In this document: positions 43,625 to 51,575 of the stretch, in pieces | How positions within the stretch are numbered: the stretch's first letter is position 1 | Layout of the letters: each line of letters begins with the position of its first letter | NCBI GenBank assembly: GCA_000702085.1 | Contig: JNKP01000005.1 | Span: 124,001 to 188,000, forward strand | Length of the DNA: 64,000 nucleotides | Reading direction: 5' to 3' | Origin: Lachnospiraceae bacterium P6A3 | GTDB taxonomy: Bacteria; Bacillota; Clostridia; Lachnospirales; Lachnospiraceae | The notes under the pieces: model-generated | Seen by the model: the letters and a program-made list of their open reading frames with translations, nothing else | Told to the model about the DNA's origin: nothing | Database searches by the model: none | Position numbers and translations under genes: made by a program

Positions 43625-44815
43625 ATGCTCAAGGGAAAAAATATAGTACTCGGAGTGACCGGCGGAATCGCCTGTTATAAAGCCTGTGAACTGGCATCCC
43701 TGCTTGTAAAACAGCATGCGGATGTTCAGGTCATAATGACCGAAAACGCTGCGAAATTCGTAACTCCCATAACATTTGAGCAGCTTACGGGAAATAAAGC
43801 ACTGACGGACACTTTCGACAGGAATTTTGTTCACAGCGTTGAGCATATATCCGTAGCGGATAAAGCAGATATGGTCATCATCGCACCTGCGACGGCAAAC
43901 ATTATCGCTAAGCTGGCACACGGTATCGCAGATGACATGCTTACCACAACCGTTCTTGCGTGCAGATGCCCCAAGGCCATCGCACCTTCCATGAACACTG
44001 CGATGCTGGAAAATCTCGTAACCCGGGATAATATAGAAACTCTCCGTCATTACGGATGGGAGATAATCGAACCGGACAGCGGAAGACTTGCATGCGGCGC
44101 TGTAGGCAAAGGAAAACTTCCCGCTCCCGAAAGACTTCTCGAATGCGTTCTGCATACCGCAGCTCACGAGAAAGATATGACCGGAATGAAGGTTCTTGTA
44201 ACCGCAGGCCCCACAAGGGAAGCACTCGATCCCGTAAGATATCTGACCAATCATTCAACCGGTAAGATGGGATATGCCATTGCAAAGGCTGCATCAAGAA
44301 GAGGTGCTGATGTAACACTAGTGTCTGGAAAAACAGACCTGGCAAAACCCGCCTATGTGAATGTGGTTGATATTACTTCTGCGCAGGACATGTACGATGC
44401 TGTTATGGCTGAAGCAGGAAACTCCGATGTCATCATTAAGGCCGCAGCTGTTGCGGACTACAGACCCGCTACCGTTTCCGACAATAAGATCAAGAAAACA
44501 GACGGAGATATGTCCATTCCCCTTGAGAGAACCACGGATATCTTAAAAACTCTCGGTGAAAACAAGAAGGAAGGTCAGTTCCTCTGCGGATTCTCTATGG
44601 AAACAGAGAACATGATCGAAAACAGCAAGGCGAAATTATCCAAGAAGAATCTTGATATGATCGCAGCCAATAATGTGAAGGTTGAAGGCGCCGGATTCGG
44701 CGTTGATACCAACATCCTGACGCTTATCACTGCGGACGATCAAAAAGAGCTCCCCATGATGAGCAAAGATGAAGCAGCCGATGCACTTCTGGATGAGATA
44801 ATGCATAAGAGATAA
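43625..44815 (+). CDS. coaBC: Bifunctional phosphopantothenoylcysteine decarboxylase/synthase
   Basis: Carries out two steps of coenzyme A synthesis. In the 396-residue protein the N-terminal half is the FMN-dependent decarboxylase CoaC (NIVLGVTGGIACYKACELA, PATANIIAKLAHGIADDMLTT, PSMNTAML) and the C-terminal half (from about residue 185) the CTP-dependent ligase CoaB (VTAGPTREALDPVRYLTNHSTGKMG, KAAAVADYRP). AAGGAG lies 11 bases before the ATG at 43625; the longer frame is unlikely. Divergent from the S-component gene, so CoA genes face each other across a shared control region. Confidence 0.96.
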   Translation: MLKGKNIVLGVTGGIACYKACELASLLVKQHADVQVIMTENAAKFVTPITFEQLTGNKALTDTFDRNFVHSVEHISVADKADMVIIAPATANIIAKLAHGIADDMLTTTVLACRCPKAIAPSMNTAMLENLVTRDNIETLRHYGWEIIEPDSGRLACGAVGKGKLPAPERLLECVLHTAAHEKDMTGMKVLVTAGPTREALDPVRYLTNHSTGKMGYAIAKAASRRGADVTLVSGKTDLAKPAYVNVVDITSAQDMYDAVMAEAGNSDVIIKAAAVADYRPATVSDNKIKKTDGDMSIPLERTTDILKTLGENKKEGQFLCGFSMETENMIENSKAKLSKKNLDMIAANNVKVEGAGFGVDTNILTLITADDQKELPMMSKDEAADALLDEIMHKR

Positions 44816-44820
44816 AAGTT

Positions 44821-44847
44821 ATGGGGACGGCTTGGAACCGTCCCCAT
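44821..44847. terminator. GGGGACG-type palindrome after coaBC
   Basis: ATGGGGACGG (44821-44830) pairs with CCGTCCCCAT (44838-44847). No T run follows, so it is better seen as a member of the repeat family also found at 38624 and 49215 that may double as a terminator. Confidence 0.6.
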
Positions 44848-44899
44848 TAGCGTTCTTGGACCTTCGTATGGTATTATGGAAATATCTGACGGAGGTGCT

Positions 44900-46789
44900 A
44901 TGAAGAATCTGTGGGCGAAATTCAAAAATATCTGGACTTTACTCCATAAAGATATATATGTCGGAGATCTGCGCACTCAGAATATGAGAGCGTGCATGTT
45001 TGTAGGTATATTCGTATTTATAGCGTCATGTGTTCTTACTACCATGAATATGGTTGCAAACAGGCAGCCTGTCGCTGTTGCATCCACGGCTATTTTGGCG
45101 GTGAGCGGACTTGTTATCGTCTATTTAATACGTCGCGGTCATAAGATGATCCCGACATACATGATGATCTTTATATGCATAGTGATATTTACCTACTATG
45201 TATTCATCGGACAAACGGGCGGAACAACGGCAATGTGGACGATCCTTGTTCCCCTCGGTGTCGGATATTTCGGAAATGCTCTTTACGGGATCTATTGCGG
45301 AATATATTTCCAGATTCTTCTTGTAGTTTTATATTACACTCCCCTCAGAATGTATTTTACAGATAAATATTCCAGGTTTTTCATGGACAGATTCCCCGTT
45401 CTGTATTTCCTGAACCTGGCGCTTATGTCCATATGTCTCATCAATTATCACATATCCGTATTAAAACTCCTTGATGCAGCTGAGGAACTCAGAAAAGCCA
45501 AGGAAGAAGCGGAACGAGCAAACCGCGGAAAGAGTGATTTCCTTTCCAACATGTCTCATGAGATCAGAACTCCCATAAATGCGGTTCTCGGCATGAACGA
45601 GATGATCCTTCGCGAAAGTCTGAGTGCGGGAAATAAGGTTCCGGATAACAAGAATGAAACCGCGAAAATCTTCACCGAGATAGCAAAATACTCGGGAAAT
45701 ATCGGAAGTGCGGGAAATAATCTTCTGTATCTGATCAATGACATTCTGGATTTTTCCAAAATAGAATCGGGAAAGATGCAGCTTACTGAAAGCGATTATA
45801 AATTCAGTTCGGTTCTTAACGATGTCAGCAACATGATCTACTTTAAGTCCAAGGATAAAGGCCTGGAATTCAGCGTTGATGTGGACAAGAATATCCCGGA
45901 CGGAATGCACGGCGATGAAGTACGCGTCCGTCAGATCATTACAAACATCCTGAACAATGCGGTTAAGTATACCAAGGAAGGCTCGGTGCATCTGAGGGTT
46001 AAGGGAGAAGAAAACACACATCTCTCCGGAAGGATTTTTAACCTTACCATAATCGTATCCGATACCGGAATAGGTATTAAAGAAGAGGATATCGGAAAGC
46101 TGTTTAACAAGTTCGAACGTGTGGATCTTGAGAAAAACAGTACGGTTGAAGGAACCGGACTCGGTCTTGCAATTACCAAAAACCTGCTCTCAATGATGGG
46201 CGGAAGTATAGAGGTGCACAGCGTTTACGGACAGGGGTCTGTTTTTACCATATTCCTGCCGCAGACAATTGTATCCGATGAACCCGTTGGTGATTTCAGG
46301 AAGAAATTCGATGAAAGCATTGTTGCGATGGAGGAATACGAAGAATCCTTCCATGCACCCAAGGCACGTGTCCTGATCGTCGATGATACAAGAATGAACC
46401 TGATGGTTGTTCAGGGACTTCTCAAAGATACGGGATTACAGATTGATACGGCATTAAGCGGTGCAGAGGCAATCGCACTTGCGAATGAAAAAGAATACGA
46501 TCTTGTCCTTATGGATCAGAGAATGCCCGAGATGGGCGGCACCGAAGCGATGCAGCACATCAAAGAGGAAAGCCCCTATAATAAAGAGATTCCGTTTATC
46601 TGCCTGACTGCGGACGCCATCAGCGGAGCCAAGGAAAGATACATGGCGGAGGGCTTTAATGATTATCTGACAAAGCCCATTGATTATAAAGCACTTGAGA
46701 AGATGCTCATCAGACACCTGCCCCTTGAGAAAGTAGAACTCAGTCCGGAGAAAATGCAGCAAGTACTTGCGGGAGGAGATTATGAATAA
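44900..46789 (+). CDS. Hybrid sensor histidine kinase with receiver domain
   Basis: A 629-residue kinase: about six membrane helices in residues 30-185, a short coiled coil, HisKA with His220 (NMSHEIRTPINAVLG), HATPase (NILNNAVKYT, DTGIGIKEEDIGKLFNKFERV, GTGLGLAI) and a C-terminal receiver with Asp539 (LVLMDQRMPEMGG). Its membrane part has no outer domain, so it may sense the membrane or an internal signal. No separate output regulator is adjacent. GGAGG before the ATG at 44900 sets the start. The next small gene starts inside its end. Confidence 0.93.
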   Translation: MKNLWAKFKNIWTLLHKDIYVGDLRTQNMRACMFVGIFVFIASCVLTTMNMVANRQPVAVASTAILAVSGLVIVYLIRRGHKMIPTYMMIFICIVIFTYYVFIGQTGGTTAMWTILVPLGVGYFGNALYGIYCGIYFQILLVVLYYTPLRMYFTDKYSRFFMDRFPVLYFLNLALMSICLINYHISVLKLLDAAEELRKAKEEAERANRGKSDFLSNMSHEIRTPINAVLGMNEMILRESLSAGNKVPDNKNETAKIFTEIAKYSGNIGSAGNNLLYLINDILDFSKIESGKMQLTESDYKFSSVLNDVSNMIYFKSKDKGLEFSVDVDKNIPDGMHGDEVRVRQIITNILNNAVKYTKEGSVHLRVKGEENTHLSGRIFNLTIIVSDTGIGIKEEDIGKLFNKFERVDLEKNSTVEGTGLGLAITKNLLSMMGGSIEVHSVYGQGSVFTIFLPQTIVSDEPVGDFRKKFDESIVAMEEYEESFHAPKARVLIVDDTRMNLMVVQGLLKDTGLQIDTALSGAEAIALANEKEYDLVLMDQRMPEMGGTEAMQHIKEESPYNKEIPFICLTADAISGAKERYMAEGFNDYLTKPIDYKALEKMLIRHLPLEKVELSPEKMQQVLAGGDYE

Positions 46790-47327
46790 TAATAAATCCA
46801 ACAACACACTTAAGATAGTATTGATCGTGATCGGTTCTGTAGTCGGAGCGATAATTGCTTTTGTCTGCGTTGCGATATTTCTTGTCGGTATGCTGATCCG
46901 GGGAGGCGCCAACGCCATATCCGAGCACAACCAAAGAGAGGATGAAGAAGCAAGGTCAAAGACATTTACTACTTATTATGATGAAAGTGAAGTAGTATCC
47001 GCGAGATATTTCTATACGGAAAAGGGTCAGAAAGAATGGGTATGGGTTGAGATTCCGGAAGACCGGATTGAAGACCTTGTAGACGATCTGGATTCGCTTC
47101 AGATTTCTAAAGTCGGCGGAATGAAGGATTATTTCTACGGTTGGCAAAACGGTATCGAGATAACATACGAAAACGGAAACAGAGTCAGGTTTGACGGAGA
47201 AAGGATCGAGTATTATATCGGTGACAGCACAGAATGTCGAAGCTCGATTTTTATGTATTTTGAGGAAGGAAAAGAAGCCTTTTGGGAAATCCTCAGTGAC
47301 TATACCGTGGACGGAAGAACATTCTAA
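46782..47327 (+). CDS. Membrane-anchored protein of unknown function
   Basis: Not recognised. The 181-residue protein has one N-terminal membrane helix (IVLIVIGSVVGAIIAFVCVAIFLVGMLI, about residues 12-39) and a soluble, probably outer, domain of about 130 residues with an acidic linker. Its core (RFDGERIEYYIGD, WVWVEIPEDRIEDLVDDLDSL) looks like a small alpha/beta unit. GGGAGGAG precedes the ATG at 46782 and the gene overlaps the kinase by eight bases, so it may be a partner or target of that kinase. Confidence 0.75.
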   Translation: MNNNKSNNTLKIVLIVIGSVVGAIIAFVCVAIFLVGMLIRGGANAISEHNQREDEEARSKTFTTYYDESEVVSARYFYTEKGQKEWVWVEIPEDRIEDLVDDLDSLQISKVGGMKDYFYGWQNGIEITYENGNRVRFDGERIEYYIGDSTECRSSIFMYFEEGKEAFWEILSDYTVDGRTF

Positions 47328-47337
47328 AATCCTATTG

Positions 47338-47373
47338 TGTGACAGGGGATCTGAACCCCTGTCACAATTTTTT
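47338..47373 (+). terminator. Rho-independent terminator after the kinase-linked gene
   Basis: TGTGACAGGGG (47338-47348) pairs with CCCCTGTCACA (47356-47366), followed by ATTTTTTT. The GTGACAGGGG arm is close in type to the other GGGGACG/GTCACC palindromes in the window. Confidence 0.92.
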
Positions 47374-47374
47374 G

Positions 47375-47430
47375 TTGCAATATGAGGCGATTTAGGCTAT
47401 ATTTTTTTATGTTGACGGAAAACGTTTTCC
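47375..47430 (+). promoter_or_regulatory. Promoter and palindromic operator of the GH13 gene
   Basis: TTGCAA (47375-47380) and TATATT (47398-47403) lie 17 bp apart. A perfect 14-bp palindrome, GGAAAACGTTTTCC (47417-47430), follows the expected start of transcription. Its AACGTT centre is typical of LacI/GalR-type regulators, including CcpA and maltose repressors, so sugar-dependent repression is likely. No lacI-type gene is in the window. Confidence 0.8.
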
Positions 47431-47447
47431 AAAGATGAGGAGATATT

Positions 47448-49220
47448 ATGGAATTAAGTGCGATTTACCATCGAATGTCCGAACAGTACTGCTATCCCCT
47501 GGATGAGAACAACCTTATCATCAATATCAAAACCGGTTATGACGTAGATCACGTGTATCTGATCTACGGTGACCCTTACGATGCCGGGATAATGGGCGGA
47601 TGCGAAAAATGGAACGGAAAACGTGAAGAAATTGTTTATAAGAAGAGACTTAAGGAACACATCTGGTGGACAACTACGGTCAATCCCGCCTACAAGAGAT
47701 GCAAGTATTATTTTGAACTTCATTCGGGTGATGAGTGCATCTATATGTACGAAGACGGATTTTATACCGAAGAAGAGATGAACCAGGAAGGAAAGACTCT
47801 TTCACAGTTCATCATGCCCTGGATGAATTCGGCTGATATCTGCAGGACTCCCGCCTGGGTTAACGATACTGTCTGGTATCAGATCTTCCCTGAGAGATTC
47901 TGTAACGGTGATAAGAGCCTTGATCCCGAGGGCGTTCTGCCCTGGCAGAGCGGCAAGGTTGGAATGCATGATTATTACGGCGGAGATATCAGAGGCATCA
48001 GAGACAGGATTCCTTATCTGAAAAAGCTTGGTATAACAGGCATCTATCTGAATCCCATATTCGAAGCGGACAGTAATCACAAATACAATACAAGGGATTA
48101 CAAGAAAGTAGATCCTCATTTCGGAACCAACGAAGATCTGAAAGCTCTTGTAAATGAAGCCCATGATGCAGGCATTCGCATAATGCTGGATGCGGTATTT
48201 AATCATACCGGCTCGGATCATCCCATGTGGATCGACGTTATGGAAAAGGGCCGGGAATCAAAGTATGCCGATTGGTACATGGTAAATGAATGGCCTGTTG
48301 AAAAAGGACGCGATACCAGGGACGGAAGATATTATTCTTTTGCATTCGCCGAGTACATGCCTAAGCTTAATACCAATAATCCTGAGGTTGTAGAATATCT
48401 TCTTGATATCATCAGATTTTGGATTGAGGAATTTGATATCGACGCACTGAGATTCGATGTTGGAAATGAGATCTCACATTCTTTCCTGAAAGCAGTCAGA
48501 TACATGACTTCACATATCAAGAATGATTTCTATCTTCTCGGCGAGATATGGCACGACTCGATTTCATGGCTTCGCGGAGATGAATATGATTCTGTTATGA
48601 ACTATCCTCTTACGACTGCCATTGCTGACTTTTGGGTATATAAAAAAAGAGGACGCGAGACCTTTGAGTATGATATCAACAGATGCTTTACCATGTACTA
48701 TTCTCAGGTGAATGACGTTCTGTTTAATCTGCTGGATTCACATGATACCAACAGACTTATGGAGAAAGCAGGCGGAAATGTTGATGTATTTTGGCAGCAG
48801 CTTGCGGTGCTCTTTACCATGCCCGGATCTCCCTGTATCTATTACGGAACCGAGGTTGCCATGGAAGGAGCACACGATCCCGATTGCAGAAGATGCATGC
48901 CCTGGGAAGAGATCGATTCCGGAGAACTGAATGACAAGATCGGTGATATGAAGGCGCTTATTGATATGAGAAAGAGCCTGCAGTCCTGCAAGAGCCGCAA
49001 CTTCCATTTTCCCGATGACGTTCCCGAGAAAAGAGTGATCACATATCTGAAGCTGGGCGAAAAAGAAAGCATCAGAGTTTATCTGAACTGCGAAGGTAAG
49101 GATGTGGAGCTTGAGACCTGCGATCATAAAAAGGTAATCTATTCCAAAAAGTGGACCGATAATGGCAAAGGATGCGGAACCCTTGAGAAGGACGGAATAT
49201 TAATACTTGCTGTTAGATGA
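47448..49220 (+). CDS. GH13 maltodextrin hydrolase (neopullulanase/cyclomaltodextrinase type)
   Basis: Cuts alpha-1,4 (and some alpha-1,6) links in maltodextrins or cyclodextrins inside the cell, since no signal peptide is present. The 590-residue protein has an N-terminal CBM34-like beta domain (to about 130), then the GH13 barrel with YYGGDIRGIRDRIPYLKKLGITGIYLNPIF, DAVFNHTG, nucleophile Asp337 (LRFDVGNE), acid Glu366 (GEIWHDS) and Asp433 (DSHDTNR). GAGGAG precedes the ATG. Controlled by a palindromic operator. Fits use of starch breakdown products. Confidence 0.94.
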   Translation: MELSAIYHRMSEQYCYPLDENNLIINIKTGYDVDHVYLIYGDPYDAGIMGGCEKWNGKREEIVYKKRLKEHIWWTTTVNPAYKRCKYYFELHSGDECIYMYEDGFYTEEEMNQEGKTLSQFIMPWMNSADICRTPAWVNDTVWYQIFPERFCNGDKSLDPEGVLPWQSGKVGMHDYYGGDIRGIRDRIPYLKKLGITGIYLNPIFEADSNHKYNTRDYKKVDPHFGTNEDLKALVNEAHDAGIRIMLDAVFNHTGSDHPMWIDVMEKGRESKYADWYMVNEWPVEKGRDTRDGRYYSFAFAEYMPKLNTNNPEVVEYLLDIIRFWIEEFDIDALRFDVGNEISHSFLKAVRYMTSHIKNDFYLLGEIWHDSISWLRGDEYDSVMNYPLTTAIADFWVYKKRGRETFEYDINRCFTMYYSQVNDVLFNLLDSHDTNRLMEKAGGNVDVFWQQLAVLFTMPGSPCIYYGTEVAMEGAHDPDCRRCMPWEEIDSGELNDKIGDMKALIDMRKSLQSCKSRNFHFPDDVPEKRVITYLKLGEKESIRVYLNCEGKDVELETCDHKKVIYSKKWTDNGKGCGTLEKDGILILAVR

Positions 49221-49287
49221 CAGTGGGGACGCTACAATTTTGTCACCGTAATTCGGTGACAAAATTGTAGCGTCCCCACTGTCATCT
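49215..49287. repeat. Perfect 34-bp palindrome (REP-like element)
   Basis: The arm at 49215-49248 (AGATGACAGTGGGGACGCTA... ending TGTCACCG) and the arm at 49254-49287 are exact reverse complements around TAATT. It begins within the last codon of the GH13 gene and reaches the extended -10 of the next promoter. The GGGGACG core is shared with palindromes at 38624 and 44821. It may act as a terminator or operator as well. Confidence 0.9.
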
Positions 49288-49295
49288 GATATAAT
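49288..49295 (+). promoter_or_regulatory. Extended -10 promoter that implies a leaderless mRNA
   Basis: TGATATAAT (49288-49295 with TATAAT at 49290-49295) is only seven bases before the ATG at 49303. The expected start of transcription is 49302-49303, at the start codon itself, and no SD is present. Confidence 0.7.
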
Positions 49296-49302
49296 AGCAT
49301 TT

Positions 49303-49962
49303 ATGAAAAAAAGAATTTGCATAATCGAAGACGATCCTTCCATCAATCACGGAATACAGCTTTCCCTCGGAACCGAGCTTTATGACTTTTCATCCTTCCT
49401 GTGTTTCAAGGATGTTAAAGATGCGGAAACAGCAGATCTCCTGATCCTTGACGTAAATCTTCCCGACGGAAACGGGTTTGATTATCTGAGAGAACTCAGA
49501 AAAAGATCCCAGGTTCCTGTATTGATGCTTACCGCAAATGATACCGAGCTGGATGAGGTTACGGGACTTAGCCTAGGAGCGGATGATTTCGTTACCAAGC
49601 CTTTTTCGCTCATGGCACTCAGACTCAGAGTGGAGAAGTTGATTGGAAGGAGCGCAGGCTCCTTTGCATACGATAAGCACGGCCTCAGTCTTGATTTCGA
49701 CGGACTCAGATTCCTGAAAAACGGAAATGCGATTGAACTGAGCAAGACAGAGATAAGGCTTCTGAGATGCTTTACCGAAAATGAGGGAACGACACTTTCG
49801 AGAGACAAACTCATCGAATATGTATGGCAAAACGAACAGTTCGTTGATGAGAATGCACTTACCGTTTCGGTTAAGAGACTTCGAGGCAAGATAGAAGATA
49901 AGAACGAGAAGCTGATCCATACCGTTTACGGAATCGGTTACGTATTTAAGCAGGAGCAGTGA
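49303..49962 (+). CDS. Response regulator, OmpR family
   Basis: A 219-residue regulator with a receiver domain (phospho-acceptor Asp50 in LLILDVNLPDGNGFD, Lys in DDFVTKPFSLMALRLRVEKL) and an OmpR winged helix (TLSRDKLIEYVWQNEQFVDENALTVSVKRLRGKI, IHTVYGIGYVFK). With the kinase and the ABC-FtsX pair that follow, it matches the BceR-type modules of Firmicutes, which sense and resist cell-wall peptides. No SD precedes the ATG and a -10 box lies just upstream, so translation is probably leaderless. Confidence 0.94.
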   Translation: MKKRICIIEDDPSINHGIQLSLGTELYDFSSFLCFKDVKDAETADLLILDVNLPDGNGFDYLRELRKRSQVPVLMLTANDTELDEVTGLSLGADDFVTKPFSLMALRLRVEKLIGRSAGSFAYDKHGLSLDFDGLRFLKNGNAIELSKTEIRLLRCFTENEGTTLSRDKLIEYVWQNEQFVDENALTVSVKRLRGKIEDKNEKLIHTVYGIGYVFKQEQ

Positions 49963-49963
49963 T

Positions 49964-50806
49964 ATGTTTAAATCCACAGAATACAAACTCCTGAATAAAA
50001 TGCTGGATGAAGCTATAAGCGGAGAATTTGCGGAAAGCAGTTTTGATGAGAGCGAGCTTTCAAAGCTTCAGAGTAAGCTGATGCGGTACCTTACTTCTTC
50101 CTCGATGTCCGAGAAGAAACTCCGTGAGGAAAAAGAAAACATAGAAGAACTCATCACCAACATCTCTCATCAGACCAAGACTCCTCTTACCAATATAATG
50201 ATGTATTCGGAACTTCTTGGTGAAAAGGCGGACGGAGAACTTAAAGAATATGCCGATGAGATTCACTCGCAGAGTAAGAAGCTCGAAGAACTAATAACCG
50301 CATTGGTTAAGATGTCGAGACTTGAAACCGGTATCTTCAGACTTCAGCCCGAAGAGTATTCTCTTATGAGCGTCCTGAAAAGAGCATATGATCAGGCTCT
50401 TCCCAAAGCAAGGCTTAAGAATATAGAACTGATCACGGATGAAAGCAGGGATGCTGTGGCCTGCCTCGATCTTAAGTGGACGACTGAGGCGGTCTTTAAC
50501 ATAATCGATAACGCAATTAAGTATTCGGACGAGGGAACAAGTATAAACCTTCGGATCAATACTTTTGAAATGTTTTCCTGTATAAGTGTCGAAGATCACG
50601 GAATCGGAATCGAAGAAGATGAAATCCCCAAGCTATTTGCAAGATTTTACAGAAGCAGGGAAGTCAGTGATAATGAAGGAATAGGAGTGGGACTGTACCT
50701 TGCAAGACAGCTTGTCGAGGAACAGGGCGGATATATAAAGGTTAAATCGACTCCCGGGAAAGGAAGCACATTCGAACTTTTTTTTCCAAATGTGTCAAAA
50801 CTGTAA
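49964..50806 (+). CDS. Sensor histidine kinase without membrane segments
   Basis: A 280-residue kinase with no hydrophobic helix. It begins with an acidic helical stretch (to about 60), then HisKA with His69 (NISHQTKTPLTNIMMYSELL) and HATPase (NIIDNAIKYSDEG, EDHGIGIEEDEIPKLFARFYRS, GIGVGLYLARQLVEE). BceS-type kinases have two short membrane helices and take the signal from the transporter; here even these are missing, so it must learn of the signal through a partner, perhaps the FtsX-like permease. AGGAG precedes the ATG; one base separates it from the regulator. Confidence 0.9.
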   Translation: MFKSTEYKLLNKMLDEAISGEFAESSFDESELSKLQSKLMRYLTSSSMSEKKLREEKENIEELITNISHQTKTPLTNIMMYSELLGEKADGELKEYADEIHSQSKKLEELITALVKMSRLETGIFRLQPEEYSLMSVLKRAYDQALPKARLKNIELITDESRDAVACLDLKWTTEAVFNIIDNAIKYSDEGTSINLRINTFEMFSCISVEDHGIGIEEDEIPKLFARFYRSREVSDNEGIGVGLYLARQLVEEQGGYIKVKSTPGKGSTFELFFPNVSKL

Positions 50807-50838
50807 TATTTCGGAAAGACCCTCGTTAGATTGCATTG

Positions 50839-50875
50839 ATATGCTAAGTACATCAAAGGTGCTTAGCATATTTTT
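50839..50875 (+). terminator. Stem-loop with T tail between kinase and ABC genes
   Basis: ATATGCTAAG (50839-50848) pairs with CTTAGCATAT (50862-50871), followed by TTTTTA. It lies 14 bases before the ATPase start, so it separates the two-component genes from the transporter genes or serves as an attenuator for them. Confidence 0.8.
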
Positions 50876-50888
50876 ATGGAGGTTATAA

Positions 50889-51575
50889 ATGGAAATCTTA
50901 AGAACTGAGAACTTGAAAAAATATTACGAGCAGGGTGTTTCACCTGTTAAGGCAATAGATGGAGTAAATATCAGCGTAGCACAGGGCGAGTTCGTTGCGA
51001 TCGTTGGAACCAGCGGAAGCGGTAAGTCCACACTCCTCAACATGCTCGGAGGACTTGATACTCCGACGGAAGGTAAGGTTTATGTAGACGGTAAGGACAT
51101 ATTCGGACTTAACGAAGAGGAAAGAACGATCTTCAGAAGAAGAAAGATCGGCTTTGTGTTCCAGGCATTCAATCTTGTTCCGGTACTTAATGTGTATGAA
51201 AATATCGTACTTCCCATACAGCTCGACGGAAACGATGTGGATGAGAAGTTTGTTAATGAGATCATCGATATCCTTGGTATGACAGAGAAGAAAAGCAGCA
51301 TGCCCAACCAGCTTTCGGGAGGACAGCAGCAGAGAGTGGCCATAGCAAGAGCACTTGCCACAAAGCCCTCTTTTATCCTTGCGGATGAGCCTACCGGAAA
51401 CCTTGATTCGAAGACAAGCCAGGATGTACTCGGACTTCTTAAGACAACCGGAGCCAAATTCGGACAGACCATAATAATGATCACACATAATGAGGAAATA
51501 GCCCAAATGGCAGATCGCATCATTCATATCGAGGACGGACATGTGATCTCAAAGGACGGTGAGAAGAATGAGTAA
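50889..51575 (+). CDS. ABC transporter ATP-binding protein (MacB/BceA type)
   Basis: A 228-residue ATPase of the LolD/MacB/BceA group: Walker [11 protein letters not shown]-loop in [22 protein letters not shown], signature LSGGQQQRV, Walker [13 protein letters not shown] and H-loop ITHN. It energises the FtsX-like permease, whose gene starts inside its last codons. TGGAGG precedes the ATG. Transporters of this kind shift force across the membrane rather than carry large loads and are common in bacitracin or lantibiotic defence. Confidence 0.95.
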   Translation: MEILRTENLKKYYEQGVSPVKAIDGVNISVAQGEFVAIVGTSGSGKSTLLNMLGGLDTPTEGKVYVDGKDIFGLNEEERTIFRRRKIGFVFQAFNLVPVLNVYENIVLPIQLDGNDVDEKFVNEIIDILGMTEKKSSMPNQLSGGQQQRVAIARALATKPSFILADEPTGNLDSKTSQDVLGLLKTTGAKFGQTIIMITHNEEIAQMADRIIHIEDGHVISKDGEKNE

